A stretch of DNA of 63,834 bases, taken from assembly GCA_028684815.1 (NCBI GenBank), contig JAQUFE010000009.1, forward strand, positions 1 through 63,834, written 5' to 3'. The notes under the pieces are model-generated. The model was not told where the DNA came from. It ran no database searches and was given only the letters and a program-made list of their open reading frames with translations. The stretch comes from Sulfurimonas sp. Lineage in GTDB: Bacteria > Campylobacterota > Campylobacteria > Campylobacterales > Sulfurimonadaceae. This document shows positions 47,469 through 57,498 of the stretch, in pieces; position 1 is the first letter of the stretch; each line of letters begins with the position of its first letter. Made by a program: the position numbers and the translations under genes.

Positions 47469-48885
47469 GTGAATGAAGTTTATGGTTTATTGGCCGCTCT
47501 ACTCCTTGATTGTCTTGTGCTAGTTTGTATATATTGTTTAAGTCTTCTAGGGAGATTTTCGCCCTTCCCCACTGTACAAAAAGGTTTGGAAGCTGTGCTA
47601 TTGGCGTAAAAACTTTGTTTGATAAAATCGTTATAGCTATCAAAGAACCCATTGTAATATCTGCAGATGTAGTTATAATATATGCTCCTGTTGCCACAAT
47701 TGCCACATAGCTTATCTGCTGCGAAAAAGTAGCTAGGTAGCTAGATATATCTGTATAGTGCTTGATTCTTATCTCATCATCAATGGCATTTTCACTCAAA
47801 GCATTCCATTTTGAGAGTAAATTCCATTTTGCACCACTTGCTTTTATCTTTTGAGCGCTCTCTATGCTCTCTACTAAAAGTCCTAACTTTTTGTGAGATG
47901 CCATAGAAGACTCTTTTGTTAGTCTTGTGATTTTTGCTTTAAACATTACTCCTAAAAAGAGAGAGAGTGCTAAAAATGCCAAGATTACTAAACCAATTTT
48001 AAAGCCGCCTATCAAAACAATCACGCCAAAAAACATAAACAAAAATGGAAAATCTATAAAGAGATAGACACTAGCAGTTGTGATAAAAGTTCTTATGGAG
48101 CTATAACTTTGGAGTTGTCCTGAGATATTTCCTATACTTTTTGGTAAATTATCAGCCCTTATGTTTAAAAATCTCTCAAAGATATTGTGAGAATACTCCA
48201 CATCCATATTTTTACTAGCTTGGTCTATGATAGAAGAGCGAGAGAGTTTTAAAAGCATCTCTAAAAATATTGCTATAAAGACTCCTACAGTTAGAGAGAT
48301 AAGCGTAGATATTCCATTTGTAGGAATGACTCTGTCATAGACTTGCATGGTGTAAAAAGATGAACCTAAAGAGAGTATGTTGATGCTAAGAGATGCGATA
48401 ACCCCATAGACTAAAAAGCGCTTTTGGCTAAGTGCAATTTTTTTAAACATCTCTTTTGCACTCTGAATTTTTACCTCTTTTCTTTTTTCTCTTAAGAGTC
48501 TATATAGGCTATTTTTGGGGAAACTCTCTATACTCTCTACTCCATCTTTGCTTATGGTTTTGTATTTTTTATCACTCAGATATTCTATAATAATCTTTAT
48601 GCCAAGATTTGGGGAGATTACCATTACGGGCAGTTGAGTCTTACTAAAACTCTTTTGCCATAAGCTCTCCTCCAAATCATACTTTGCTAAATACTCATCA
48701 TAAAACTCAAGCACAAAGCTATCTTCTACAACTCCATCTAGGATTTGTATCTTTTTTAAAAAAACATCTTTATCATATCTGCTTGGTTCTGATTTTTTGA
48801 GTTGTTCGAGTAGGCACTCACAACTCAACCAAACAAAATCCTTGTCAAACTCTACCTTAGTGCTATAGATCACTTGTAACCTCAA
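47449..48885 (-). pseudogene. Truncated type I secretion ABC transporter lacking its ATPase domain
   Basis: This is a 478-codon frame of the LapB/RTX exporter type. Residues 1-130 are a degenerate peptidase-C39-like domain. About residues 150-440 are the six-helix transmembrane domain (SSFYTMQVYDRVIPTNG and VGVFIAIFLEMLLK are typical). It ends in the linker (ERPINHKLHSHE) where an ATP-binding domain should begin. No Walker A, signature or Walker B follows; the next sequence is the HlyD fragment. Normal homologues are about 700 aa. It starts at TTG 48885 or GTG 48873, overlapping the TolC remnant. Confidence 0.8.
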
Positions 48886-49741
48886 GTGTCTCTAAATCAA
48901 TTTTTCCTGTTTTTAAGCCTATCTTAAACTGAAGTATCTTTTTATCAATAAGAAGTTCAGCGTAGTTTATCTTCTGTTTGTTGAGTTCTGCGAGTGAGTT
49001 AACAACATCTATCCAGCTTTTTTTCTCAGATAAAAAAAGTCTCTCATTGGACTCAAATATTAGTTGTGCCACTTTTATATCCTCTTCTAACATATTTATA
49101 TGTGCAGATGCTGTAATGAGGTTGGTATAATCAGCCATTAAAATATCAAGCAGCTCTTTAAATTTTGTATTTTTTTCAAACTTTGCTCTACTTGTTTCTA
49201 TCTTTGTTTTATCAATTTTTGAAAGTCCTGAGAGTCCTGCTCCAGTTGTGATATTAAAACTTAAGTAAACTATAGTCTCCTCACCTGGTTCATAATCATC
49301 GTAAATAGTACCTTTTTTGTGTTCAGCTCTTAAGACTAGATTTGGCAACAGACCTGCCTTTGCACTATCTACTTCCGCATTAGCTATCAAAATTTTTGCA
49401 TCCATAATTTTTAAAGTTGGGTGTGTATCTTTAAGTGACTTCACTAACTCATCTACATCAAGATGCGTAGAGAAGATTTCTTGATACTCAAAGTTTATAT
49501 TGCAGTTTATATTTTTGCCAGTAAGTATCTCTAGTTGAGTTTTTGCTACTTTATGTTTTGCTTTTGTGATGATCAAATCAGATGAGATATGGGAGATTCT
49601 TGAGTTTAGTAGATTTTTATCACTAAGACTAAGTTCACCTGCATTCATAAACCTATCTAGCATCTCTAAGAGTTTATAGAACTCTCTCTTATTTTTATTT
49701 AGACAAACTATATTTAAGTAGATAGCAGAATCAAATGCTTG
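48863..49741 (-). pseudogene. TolC-like outer-membrane channel missing its N-terminus
   Basis: The frame has an ATG at 49663, but TolC-like coding continues upstream to 49741 (AFDSAIYLNIV, then KREFYKLLEMLDRF) with no start codon before an in-frame TAA at 49742-49744. It therefore lacks a signal peptide and the first repeat of the channel. What remains is the second half (PTLKIMDAKILIANAEVDSAKAG and the long helices). Full-length homologues are about 430-460 aa. The break lies directly at the promoter region of the divergent porin gene. Confidence 0.8.
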
Positions 49742-49793
49742 TTAAAAATATTTCATGCTATACTCCCTTTTTTTAAAAAATAAAAGATACTTA

Positions 49794-51089
49794 ATGAAAT
49801 ACATTACAAGCCTATTTATATGCACCTCTTTACTTTTAGCAGTAGAAGATTATGACATCAAACCTGCTGGAACACTCCAGCTACGATATGACGATCGCAC
49901 TAAAGAGTACACATCTTTAGGTCAAAAGGTATTAAAAGAAAAAAAGATTCATTATAATGATTATATTGTAGGTGGAACCTTTGGAGTTGAGACTTTATGG
50001 CAAGACTATACTTTTAATGCTCTTGTTTATGGGGTAGGAAGATTACATAAAAAGAATGGAAATGAGCTAAAAAATGTAAAGACATTTTACGATAATGATG
50101 TGGATGGATTTTTATATCTAGGTGAGCTTAGCATCCAAAAAAAATTTGGCAACCACTCTTTGACAATAGGCAGACAAACTTATAATACTCCGTTAGTAAA
50201 CAATAACTTTCGCATCACTCAAAACGCTTATGAGGGCATAAACTATACTTACTCAAACAGTGCTTTTAATTTTAAGAGTCTCTACTTTTACAAAATAAGC
50301 TCCTCTACTATGGCAAACAATGTTCCCTACAACCATAAATATGGCTTTTTAGGATATGGTCTAGGTTATAATATAGGCGGATTTACAACTCTCTCAAAGC
50401 ACATTATAAACAAAGATGTATCAACCAATGGCGCTATACATTTTCTTGCTAAGTATGGAGAAAAAGAGCGATATATAAGCCTTGAGAATCTTTATGTAGA
50501 TAATTTTTTCAACACTTCAAATCTTACTCTCTCTTACAATATAGAAAATTTTTATCTAAAAGCAGGGATGATTTATCAATTTTCAGTAGGCAAAAAGCAA
50601 ATTGAGAAGCATATACAAAATGCCCAACTTAACAAAAAACTAGAATCGCAGCACTATCAACTACAGCTAAAATATCAAAATGAAAAGTTTCAAATTGCTT
50701 ATAGCATCTCTAAAACTCCTAGTAATAAAAACGCTATATACAGTGGTACACTTATGAGTCCGTTCTCAAACCAACCCTCATGGTTAGTGGGTCTAAACAC
50801 TTCTCATGCAACTATAGCGGACACTCTCTCTCAAAAAATCTCTGCCACAACGAGCACAAAATTCTATGAGATGCCACTCGTACTCTCGACTGCTTATATA
50901 AAGTACGATATAGGAGATGCCAACGGCTTAACTCCAGATGCCATAGACACTTCCGAATGGTATCTGCATCTACAAGGCTATTTCTCAAAAAACTTGAGTG
51001 CAAAAGTTCAGTACTCTTATGTAGAAAACTATGACCCACTCACACACAAATCTTTTAATACAAAATTAGCACTAGAGTATAAATTTTAG
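49794..51089 (+). CDS. OprD-like outer-membrane porin
   Basis: This beta-barrel porin of about 431 aa has a signal peptide (MKYITSLFICTSLLLA). The GRQTYNTPLVNNNFR motif near residue 125 and the following AYEGI match the OprD family, and the chain ends in the strand ALEYKF with a terminal Phe. I start it at the ATG at 49794; an ORF start at 49755 would precede the signal peptide with charged residues. It would pass small nutrients through the outer membrane; the substrate is unknown. Confidence 0.83.
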   Translation: MKYITSLFICTSLLLAVEDYDIKPAGTLQLRYDDRTKEYTSLGQKVLKEKKIHYNDYIVGGTFGVETLWQDYTFNALVYGVGRLHKKNGNELKNVKTFYDNDVDGFLYLGELSIQKKFGNHSLTIGRQTYNTPLVNNNFRITQNAYEGINYTYSNSAFNFKSLYFYKISSSTMANNVPYNHKYGFLGYGLGYNIGGFTTLSKHIINKDVSTNGAIHFLAKYGEKERYISLENLYVDNFFNTSNLTLSYNIENFYLKAGMIYQFSVGKKQIEKHIQNAQLNKKLESQHYQLQLKYQNEKFQIAYSISKTPSNKNAIYSGTLMSPFSNQPSWLVGLNTSHATIADTLSQKISATTSTKFYEMPLVLSTAYIKYDIGDANGLTPDAIDTSEWYLHLQGYFSKNLSAKVQYSYVENYDPLTHKSFNTKLALEYKF

Positions 51090-51094
51090 CTACT

Positions 51095-51799
51095 CTAAAC
51101 ACCCAACATATTTACAATATCTTCATAAGTTCTATATCCAGAAGAGGTATTTATAACTCTGTTTTCTTTTACATAGATGAGACTTGGCATTCCTCTAGCC
51201 CCTAATTTTCCTGCTAGTGCAAAATCATTTTCAAGCTCTTTTCTTATCTCTTTGGAGTTAAAATATTTTTCAAATTCATCTATTTCAATGCCTTGCTCTT
51301 TGCAAATACCGTGATAAAATTCCAACTTTGTAGGGTCTAGTCCTTTTGCATAAAACTTTTCCTGAATTTTAGAGAAAAATCCTAGTACAGTTGAGCTATT
51401 ATCATCCTTGCCTTTTAAGATTTTCTTTACAATATAGACGCTAAGACAGGCAGGCAAAGTATCATAGTTGAACTCTTTTAAATCAAACAGCGAGTAAACA
51501 AATTTTTGATTAGTTCTTTTATGGATATTTTGCCACTCATTTTTTAAAAAACCCTTAAACTCCTCATTCCACTTATCGCCTCCACCAACTCTCAGTCCTC
51601 CTAAAACCACACTAAACTTTATACCCTCTTTTGTACAAAATTCTTGTATTTTTTTAAGCTCCTCTGACATTCCCCAGCACCACGAGCACATAGGGTCGCC
51701 TACATAAAAAAGCTCTGCTTTTTTTATATCAAGACTACCCTCTTTTGAATCTACACTAGCTATGGAACATAAACCAGTTTCACTATCACATATTTGCAT
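51095..51799 (-). CDS. DsbA-like thioredoxin-fold oxidoreductase
   Basis: This 234-aa protein has the CxxC redox site CSWC (C38, C41) in YVGDPMCSWCWG. An inserted helical domain follows, and the cis-proline segment is RGMPSLIYVKENRV. There is no signal peptide, so it is probably cytoplasmic, of the FrnE/YjbH-like DsbA branch. It could reduce or oxidise protein thiols or act as an adaptor. It converges with the porin gene, 5 bp apart. Confidence 0.83.
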   Translation of the reverse strand: MQICDSETGLCSIASVDSKEGSLDIKKAELFYVGDPMCSWCWGMSEELKKIQEFCTKEGIKFSVVLGGLRVGGGDKWNEEFKGFLKNEWQNIHKRTNQKFVYSLFDLKEFNYDTLPACLSVYIVKKILKGKDDNSSTVLGFFSKIQEKFYAKGLDPTKLEFYHGICKEQGIEIDEFEKYFNSKEIRKELENDFALAGKLGARGMPSLIYVKENRVINTSSGYRTYEDIVNMLGV

Positions 51800-51856
51800 A
51801 TATACCCTTTTAAAAATCGTTAATAATAATATTCAGCTCCAGTGAATGAGTAAACT

Positions 51857-53050
51857 TTAAAACTTCGTACTCTTCGCAAACTCTCTACCAAAATCTATGC
51901 AAGCTTCTACCTCAGCCTCATCTGGCGACCACTCTATTTTTAGCCCCTCGTTTACTAACTCAAATCCGCTCTCTTGTAGTTTTTCATTTAGCACTTTTAT
52001 ATTTTCACCACTCCAGCCATAAGAGCCAAAAGATGCAGCCATCTTCTCTTTAAAGCCTAGTGATTTTATAAGCTCAAAGGTAGATGCTAAAGAGGTTAGA
52101 ACTCCTCTGTTTACAGTAGGCGAGCCAACTAAGATAGCTTTTGATTTAAAGACTTCAGAAATGACATCATTTTTATCTTTTTTACTTAGATGTATAAGTT
52201 TTACTATCACTTCACTATCTTCTTCTTGCAGCCCTTTTGCAATGGACTCTGCCATAACTCTAGTTGCATCCCACATTGTGTCATATAGTATAGTTATCTG
52301 ATTTTCTTTATAGTTTGCTGCCCATTTTAAGTAGAGTTCAACTATCTGAGCAGGATTGTCTCTCCAGATAATCCCGTGAGAGGTACATATCATATCAATA
52401 TCAAGATTCATTGAGAGTATCTCATCTAGCTTTTTAGTCACTAATTTATTATATGGTGTAAGTATGTTTGCGTAGTATTTTAGACACTCAATAAAGAGTT
52501 CACATTGATCTACTTCATCATTATATAGAGCCGAGGATGCATAGTGCTGTCCAAAAGCATCGTTACTAAAGAGGATGTTATCTCCGCTTAAATAACACGC
52601 CATACTATCGGGCCAGTGAAGCATTGGCATCTCCACAAAGGTTAGCTCTTTACTCCCTAAACTAAGTTTATCGCCACTCTTTACCACCACAAAGTTCCAA
52701 TCTTGATGATACTGCCCTTTGAGTGATTTTACACAGTTTTTTGTGCAGTAAATCGGAGTATCAGGGATATAGCTCATAAGTTCAGGAAGTGCACCCGTGT
52801 GGTCTTTTTCCCCGTGGTTTATAACTATATAGTCAATCTTTTTTAAGTCTATTTTATTTTTAAGATTTTTGATAAAAACTTCAGTAAAAGGCTCTGAGAC
52901 TGTATCTATAAGGACAGTTTTTTCTTCCACAATCAAGTAGGCATTATAAGAAGAACCTCTGTGCGTCGAGTACTTAAAGCCTTGATAATGCTCTATCTCC
53001 CAATCAACATTTCCCACATGATAAACATTGTTTTTTATATTAAAATGCAT
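51857..53050 (-). CDS. Flavodiiron protein (A-type flavoprotein)
   Basis: This 397-aa cytoplasmic enzyme reduces oxygen or nitric oxide. The N-terminal metallo-beta-lactamase-like domain carries the diiron ligands H79, E81, D83 and H84 (HGEKDH), H147-region MLHWPDSM, the FSNDAFGQH aspartate and TSHGIIWR. From about residue 250 a flavodoxin domain (ITILYDTMWDATRVMAESIA) binds FMN. It has no rubredoxin domain, so it needs a separate electron donor. AGGAG precedes the ATG. It would protect the anaerobic steps of this metabolism. Confidence 0.93.
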   Translation of the reverse strand: MHFNIKNNVYHVGNVDWEIEHYQGFKYSTHRGSSYNAYLIVEEKTVLIDTVSEPFTEVFIKNLKNKIDLKKIDYIVINHGEKDHTGALPELMSYIPDTPIYCTKNCVKSLKGQYHQDWNFVVVKSGDKLSLGSKELTFVEMPMLHWPDSMACYLSGDNILFSNDAFGQHYASSALYNDEVDQCELFIECLKYYANILTPYNKLVTKKLDEILSMNLDIDMICTSHGIIWRDNPAQIVELYLKWAANYKENQITILYDTMWDATRVMAESIAKGLQEEDSEVIVKLIHLSKKDKNDVISEVFKSKAILVGSPTVNRGVLTSLASTFELIKSLGFKEKMAASFGSYGWSGENIKVLNEKLQESGFELVNEGLKIEWSPDEAEVEACIDFGREFAKSTKF

Positions 53051-53156
53051 TTTAAACTCCTGTTATGATATTACGCAACCCCTCTTATCATAGGAGTATG
53101 CCATTGGATAGCATACCTAAAAGCTACGAAAAATGTATTTTTCAAGAGTTACACAA

Positions 53157-54893
53157 TTATTTGTTTAAAAACCCCATTGACTTCTCGCCATCAAAGCTAG
53201 CATCTTTTTCTCTTCTTATCTCGCTAATAAATGCTTCAACGCTAAAGATTGGCTCTGGCATAACTGCTATTTTATAAGCTGTATTTTTTACTATCAAGTT
53301 AATCTGCCCACCTGTTAATGAGTACTTTGAGAGTTCTACTACATCAAAATTCTCTGCATAAGGAGCATTTTTTGGCAACATCTTTTTCCATAAGCTAAGT
53401 CTTTGAGCTTCATCTGGTTTCTTAAACTCTATCTTGTAATTAAAGCGTCTTGAGAATGCTTTGTCAATGTTCTCAAGCAAGTTTGTAGTAGCTATGAGCA
53501 TCCCTTTGAAGTTTTCTATCTGCTCTAAGAAGATGTTTTGCATCTGATTGTGCATCTGCTCTGAGCCACTTGTTGCACCACTTGATCTTGAGCTTAAAAA
53601 CTGATCTGCTTCATTTAAAAGTAGTATCGGCTCTGTTTTTGTCTTCTCACTTAAATCATAAAAAGTATCAAAAATCTTACGAACATTTTTCTCACTCTCT
53701 CCAACATACATAGAGAGAATTTTAGAGCAGTCAAAGGCTAAAACTTGACGCTTTAGAGATTTCGCAAGTGAGTAAGCTGTCATAGTTTTACCAGTTCCTG
53801 CGTGTCCGTAGAAGATTATCCTAGCATCTATTCCGCTTTTTTTATCTTTAACTCCCCACTCAACCAAACGCCCAACTACCTCTTTATCAACTTGACGCAT
53901 AAGGTTTTCTAGTGTAGTCTCTGTATCTTTTGCCAAAACCACATCTTCAAGTGAAGTCTCAGGCTCTATAAGTTCAAAAATATCTTGCTCTTCTATAAGA
54001 GCATTTAGTTTTAATCTACGCACTTTTTTATTTTTATGAGGATGAATGATGCTTTGAAGCACCTCATCTACGATATAAAAAGCTCTTGAGATGCCACCAA
54101 AAGGATTTAGCATCTCTTCATAGTCTATGATTCCCTCATTTACAAGGTTTGAACTCTCTTCTAAAAGTGAGCGGTTTTTTATGCGTTCATACTCATCTAG
54201 TGAGATTAAATCTATCAGCGTATTCATCTCACGAAGAGATGCATCTGATGAGCTATACTCTTCACGAAGAAGCGCTAAAAAGATTATCTCCTCTTTATAT
54301 TCAAGTTTTTTTTGTTTAAAAAATTTATCTAAAATAAGTTTTTGAGGAGTTTGTGCCACTCTTAGATTGATTCTGCTCTCTAGAAGTTGAAGCTTTTGTT
54401 GGATTCTATCAATACCTAAAGAGTGTTCATGCACATCTTGACGAATTGTACTCATCTTTTGATAAAGCTCTATGCGAAAAAATTGATCTTGAAGATACTC
54501 TAAATGGTCGCTATATGGCTTTATATCTGGAAGTTCAACCTCACTCGCTCCATCTTGGAGTAACTTTAAGAGTGATGGAGTTAGCCCAACTGCTGTGTTT
54601 AAAAGCTCTAGTGGAGTTATCTCTGATACCTTTACAGGTGCAAAACTTTGTTGATATATCCAACCTAGTTCTAAGAGGATTTTTACCTCTTTTAGATGCT
54701 CTAAGTGCTTATAATCATCGCTCGGATAAAGCTCACTCAAAAGATCTAAAACCAAGATATCATCTTGACCTTGAAGATACTTTTTTGTTAAGTTTTGAAG
54801 CAATGAAGCCTCATTTGCACTACACTTTAGTTGTGTAAATATTGGAGACTCTTCTATGTTTTTTATCTGTATAAAATCAACTAATATTTTCAA
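53157..54893 (-). CDS. AAA-family ATPase with long N-terminal domain
   Basis: This 578-aa protein has a helical N-terminal region of about 310 residues and one AAA module. Walker A is GHAGTGKT (residues 363-370). Walker B reads ILLLNEAD (423-430), with Asn in place of the usual first Asp. The second region of homology is TTNLLENIDKAFSRRF, with two arginines as potential fingers. The C-terminal lid follows. It is of the FtsH/CDC48-related class, but has no protease or membrane part. The start is TTG with AAGGAT upstream. Function is unknown. Confidence 0.8.
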   Translation of the reverse strand: MKILVDFIQIKNIEESPIFTQLKCSANEASLLQNLTKKYLQGQDDILVLDLLSELYPSDDYKHLEHLKEVKILLELGWIYQQSFAPVKVSEITPLELLNTAVGLTPSLLKLLQDGASEVELPDIKPYSDHLEYLQDQFFRIELYQKMSTIRQDVHEHSLGIDRIQQKLQLLESRINLRVAQTPQKLILDKFFKQKKLEYKEEIIFLALLREEYSSSDASLREMNTLIDLISLDEYERIKNRSLLEESSNLVNEGIIDYEEMLNPFGGISRAFYIVDEVLQSIIHPHKNKKVRRLKLNALIEEQDIFELIEPETSLEDVVLAKDTETTLENLMRQVDKEVVGRLVEWGVKDKKSGIDARIIFYGHAGTGKTMTAYSLAKSLKRQVLAFDCSKILSMYVGESEKNVRKIFDTFYDLSEKTKTEPILLLNEADQFLSSRSSGATSGSEQMHNQMQNIFLEQIENFKGMLIATTNLLENIDKAFSRRFNYKIEFKKPDEAQRLSLWKKMLPKNAPYAENFDVVELSKYSLTGGQINLIVKNTAYKIAVMPEPIFSVEAFISEIRREKDASFDGEKSMGFLNK

Positions 54894-54950
54894 TAGTATC
54901 CTTAAAATCTATAGTTCAAACTCATTTGGAGCATTTCTATATTTTATCAC

Positions 54951-54977
54951 AAAACTCAATTTTTAGGTTTGAGTTTT
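54951..54977 (-). terminator. Candidate terminator after nfo
   Basis: AAAACTCAA (54951-54959) and TTGAGTTTT (54969-54977) form a perfect 9-bp stem with a 9-base loop, 16 bp after the nfo stop on the minus strand. The T run is mainly within the stem end. Confidence 0.5.
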
Positions 54978-54992
54978 CAACATTCGAGTTAT

Positions 54993-55850
54993 TTAAACTC
55001 TATTTTCAAAAGAGTAGAGTAGTTCTATCTCCTCTTTCCAGATGCTATCATCTATGGTCTCAAGTATTAGCGGAATATCATTCATTCTCTCATCATTCAT
55101 TAAAAATCTAAAAGCATCTAGCCCTATCTCGCCCTCTCCAAGAGAGTGATGTCTATCTTTTTTTGAGCCTAGTGGTGGTTTGGAGTCATTTATATGCATT
55201 CCCATCAGGTACTCAAATCCTACAACATCGCTAAACTCACTCCAAGTCTTCTCATAAGCCTCTTTTGTTCTAATATCATATCCTGCTACAAACATATGAC
55301 AAGTGTCGATGCAGACTCCAACTCTACTTTTGTCTTCTATTTTTTCTATAATCTGCGCTAGATGCTCAAACTTATAACCAAGATTACTCCCTTGTCCAGC
55401 AGTATTTTCGATGACCGCTTTGACTCCGCTTGTCTTATCAAGCGCCATATTTATAGAATCAGCGATGATATTTATACACTCATCTTCACTAATGAGTTTT
55501 AAATGGCTCCCTGGATGAAAGTTTAGTCTATCAAGTCCCAACTGCTCGCATCTTTGAATCTCATCAACAAAAGCTTCTCTTGATTTTTCCAACTTATCAG
55601 CTTCAGGATGACCTAGATTTATAAGATATGAGTTATGAGGAAGAACATGTTTGGCTAAAATCCCACTCTCATCAAGTGCCTTTTTAAATTTATCTATAGT
55701 CTCTGTATCTAAATCTTTTGCAACCCACTGTCGCTGATTTTTCGTAAAGAGTGCAAAGGCTCTAGCGCCAATCTTTACTGCATTTTCGACTGCATTAAAT
55801 ACTCCACCACTAGCACTTGTGTGTGCTCCTACAAATTTTTTACTGCTCAT
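54993..55850 (-). CDS. nfo: Endonuclease IV (AP endonuclease)
   Basis: This 285-aa zinc enzyme cleaves DNA at abasic sites in base excision repair. The fold is a TIM barrel of the AP endonuclease 2 family, with [39 protein letters not shown] and [12 protein letters not shown] in order, which supply the three-zinc ligands. [11 protein letters not shown] is the typical C-terminal motif. Length is normal. It overlaps the lipoprotein gene by 1 bp. Confidence 0.96.
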   Translation of the reverse strand: MSSKKFVGAHTSASGGVFNAVENAVKIGARAFALFTKNQRQWVAKDLDTETIDKFKKALDESGILAKHVLPHNSYLINLGHPEADKLEKSREAFVDEIQRCEQLGLDRLNFHPGSHLKLISEDECINIIADSINMALDKTSGVKAVIENTAGQGSNLGYKFEHLAQIIEKIEDKSRVGVCIDTCHMFVAGYDIRTKEAYEKTWSEFSDVVGFEYLMGMHINDSKPPLGSKKDRHHSLGEGEIGLDAFRFLMNDERMNDIPLILETIDDSIWKEEIELLYSFENRV

Positions 55851-56320
55851 TATTTTGTGTCCTTTATCTTAAATATTATTCTATTTTTTCTATCTTTAAA
55901 AAATGTTTCTTCTTCGCTCACTCTATAAACTATATCTACATCTTCATCCACTACTCTTTGCTCAAAACCAAACTCTGTCTGCACTCTATTTTTGCCACCA
56001 TATATCACATTTGCTAGTAAGATATTTTGAAGGATATCACTAGGATAAGATTCATTCAGATACTCTTTGTTAAAACTAGACTTCGTCATACACCCTTCGC
56101 TTGTGCAGATAAGATGGTTGATGCTAATCTTCTCTATGACCTTAGATGCAACAAAGAGTTCTAGCTCTATGGAATCCCCTGTATTTCTAACATATCCAAG
56201 ATCCGCAAATTTGAGTTTTTTTGTCTTTATGATAATAACTTTAGTCTGAGTAATCTCATAGTTTTTAACACTACAAGCACTAAATAAAAGCGCAAAAACG
56301 ATAAGTAAATATTTCATAAG
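55850..56320 (-). CDS. Small predicted lipoprotein
   Basis: This protein of about 156 aa starts at the ATG at 56320 ([20 protein letters not shown]). The signal peptide ends in a lipobox, LFSAC, with C15 as the lipid anchor. The mature part has mixed beta/helix character and no known domain; two more cysteines (CTSEGC) may form a disulfide. An open frame to 56542 exists, but that upstream part is REP repeat sequence and should not be counted as protein. Confidence 0.7.
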   Translation of the reverse strand, partial: LMKYLLIVFALLFSACSVKNYEITQTKVIIIKTKKLKFADLGYVRNTGDSIELELFVASKVIEKISINHLICTSEGCMTKSSFNKEYLNESYPSDILQNILLANVIYGGKNRVQTEFGFEQRVVDEDVDIVYRVSEEETFFKDRKNRIIFKIKDTK

Positions 56321-56410
56321 TAGGATTATAGCAAGATATGTGTTTTTCAAATACGAGTTATAAAATTTAAAGGATTTTTTTATTTTACTTATATAATTCA
56401 ACGGGATTAT

Positions 56411-56636
56411 CTCTCGCTCCAATGCTCCGCGTTGGAGTGTATATATACTTATTTCTCGCTCTCTCGCTCCAATGCTCCGCGTTGGAGTGTATATGTACTT
56501 ATAGGTTTGTTTGATTTTATTGAAACTTATATGCGTTACCACGCGGAGCGTGGGAACGAGAGGGCTCCGCGTGGTAACGAGAGGGGATTTGTGGGTTTTT
56601 CACTCTCGCTCCAATGCTCTGCGTGGGAGTGTATAT
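56411..56636. repeat. REP cluster A beside the RAYT gene
   Basis: Hairpin units of the type CTCCAATGCTCCGCGTTGGAG occur at 56411-56444, 56461-56494 and 56603-56636. An inverted partner (CCACGCGGAGCGTGGGAACG) is at about 56531-56562. A partial unit is at 56563-56583. The block 56459-56600 (left unit, spacer, inverted right unit, GGGGATTTGTGG tail) recurs at 57383-57497. The 358-bp gap 56321-56678 holds these repeats and no gene. Confidence 0.85.
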
Positions 56637-56678
56637 CAGCTTATTAATTTTACCACTTTCTCATATATATCCCAACCA

Positions 56679-57212
56679 TCAAAACATCCTCTCTATTTCA
56701 ATCAAACCATCTATCTCTTCATAATCCCTAGCACTACTATATCTCCAATGGCGAGGCTTATCTACATATCCTCTCTTTATAGGATTATTATGAATATAGT
56801 TTATTCTATCTAGCATCATCTGCTCAGTTTGTATAAGTTTAGGCTGTATCCCTTCTTGCCATAGTTGAAACTCTCTATCTAGTTTATGAGCTTTTTTATA
56901 AAACTCTAACTGTTGCAGTATTGTTGTGACATTTTTTTCTTTGAGTAAATTGATAATTTTTCTAGCTGTGAAGCTTTTAAACCTCGCCATATCTTTTCTA
57001 ATATCATCACTACTTGCTATAAAATGAAGATGATTTTCAAGTATTACATAGGCAAAAAGTTTTAGATTATGATTGGCTTGAAGATATTTCAGACTATGTA
57101 AAATTATCTCTACACTTTCTTTATTTGTAAAAATAGGAATCCAATGTAATATTGTGCATGTTAGAAAGTGAGGATGTGTTGGTTCATATATTTTATATCT
57201 GCTTCTGCCCAT
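56679..57212 (-). mobile_element. REP-associated tyrosine transposase (RAYT)
   Basis: This 177-aa Y1 transposase is related to IS200 TnpA. The HUH metal-binding motif is H61-L-H63 in ENHLHFI. The MARFKSFTARKI helix follows, with a candidate catalytic tyrosine in LEFYKKAHK (about residue 106). The end, NYIHNNPIKRGYVDKPRHWRYSSARDY, is the hallmark of RAYT proteins. RAYTs nick REP hairpin DNA and are thought to spread it. The gene has its own AGGAGA ribosome-binding site, appears intact, and is flanked on both sides by REP pairs. Confidence 0.92.
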
Positions 57213-57245
57213 CTGTTTCTCCTATATTCTTTTAACTCTTTTACA

Positions 57246-57276
57246 TATGCATTCCCACGCAGAGCGTGGGAACGAG
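57246..57276. repeat. Single REP unit upstream of the RAYT gene
   Basis: ATGCATTCCCACGCAGAGCG with its GTGGGAACGAGG end is one hairpin of the inverted-partner type, 34 bp upstream of the RAYT start. The surrounding gap (57213-57382) has no gene. Confidence 0.8.
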
Positions 57277-57382
57277 GTGCGGTAAATTTAAAATAATTAT
57301 GCCAAGTATTTATAATTTAATTAAAAAACATGGCAATATGCAATACTTATAGTGATACTTTATTACTTTATATATTTTATTT

Positions 57383-57497
57383 CCTCGCTCCAATGCTCCG
57401 CGTTGGAGTGTATATATACTTATTGGTTTGTTTGATTTTATTGAGATTTATATGCGTTACCACGCGGAGCGTGGGAACGAGAGGGGATTTGTGGATT
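57383..57497. repeat. REP pair B, direct copy of the unit in cluster A
   Basis: A left hairpin (CTCCAATGCTCCGCGTTGGAG), a spacer with GGTTTGTTTGATTTTATTGA, and an inverted right hairpin (CCACGCGGAGCGTGGGAACG) followed by GGGGATTTGTGG form one unit of about 115 bp. It matches 56459-56600, minus a 21-bp extra piece present there. Its right end meets the DUF1641 stop codon. Confidence 0.85.
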
Positions 57498-57498
57498 T

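Noticed and set aside
53157-54893. Asn in place of Asp in the AAA Walker B motif as a sign of an inactive ATPase
   Set aside because: The catalytic Glu, Walker A and arginine fingers are intact, and I recall NEAD-type variants in other AAA proteins, so inactivity is not supported.
56321-56542. N-terminal 74 codons that could extend the lipoprotein gene to 230 aa
   Set aside because: The stretch consists of REP repeat sequence, and a perfect lipoprotein signal starts at the internal ATG at 56320.
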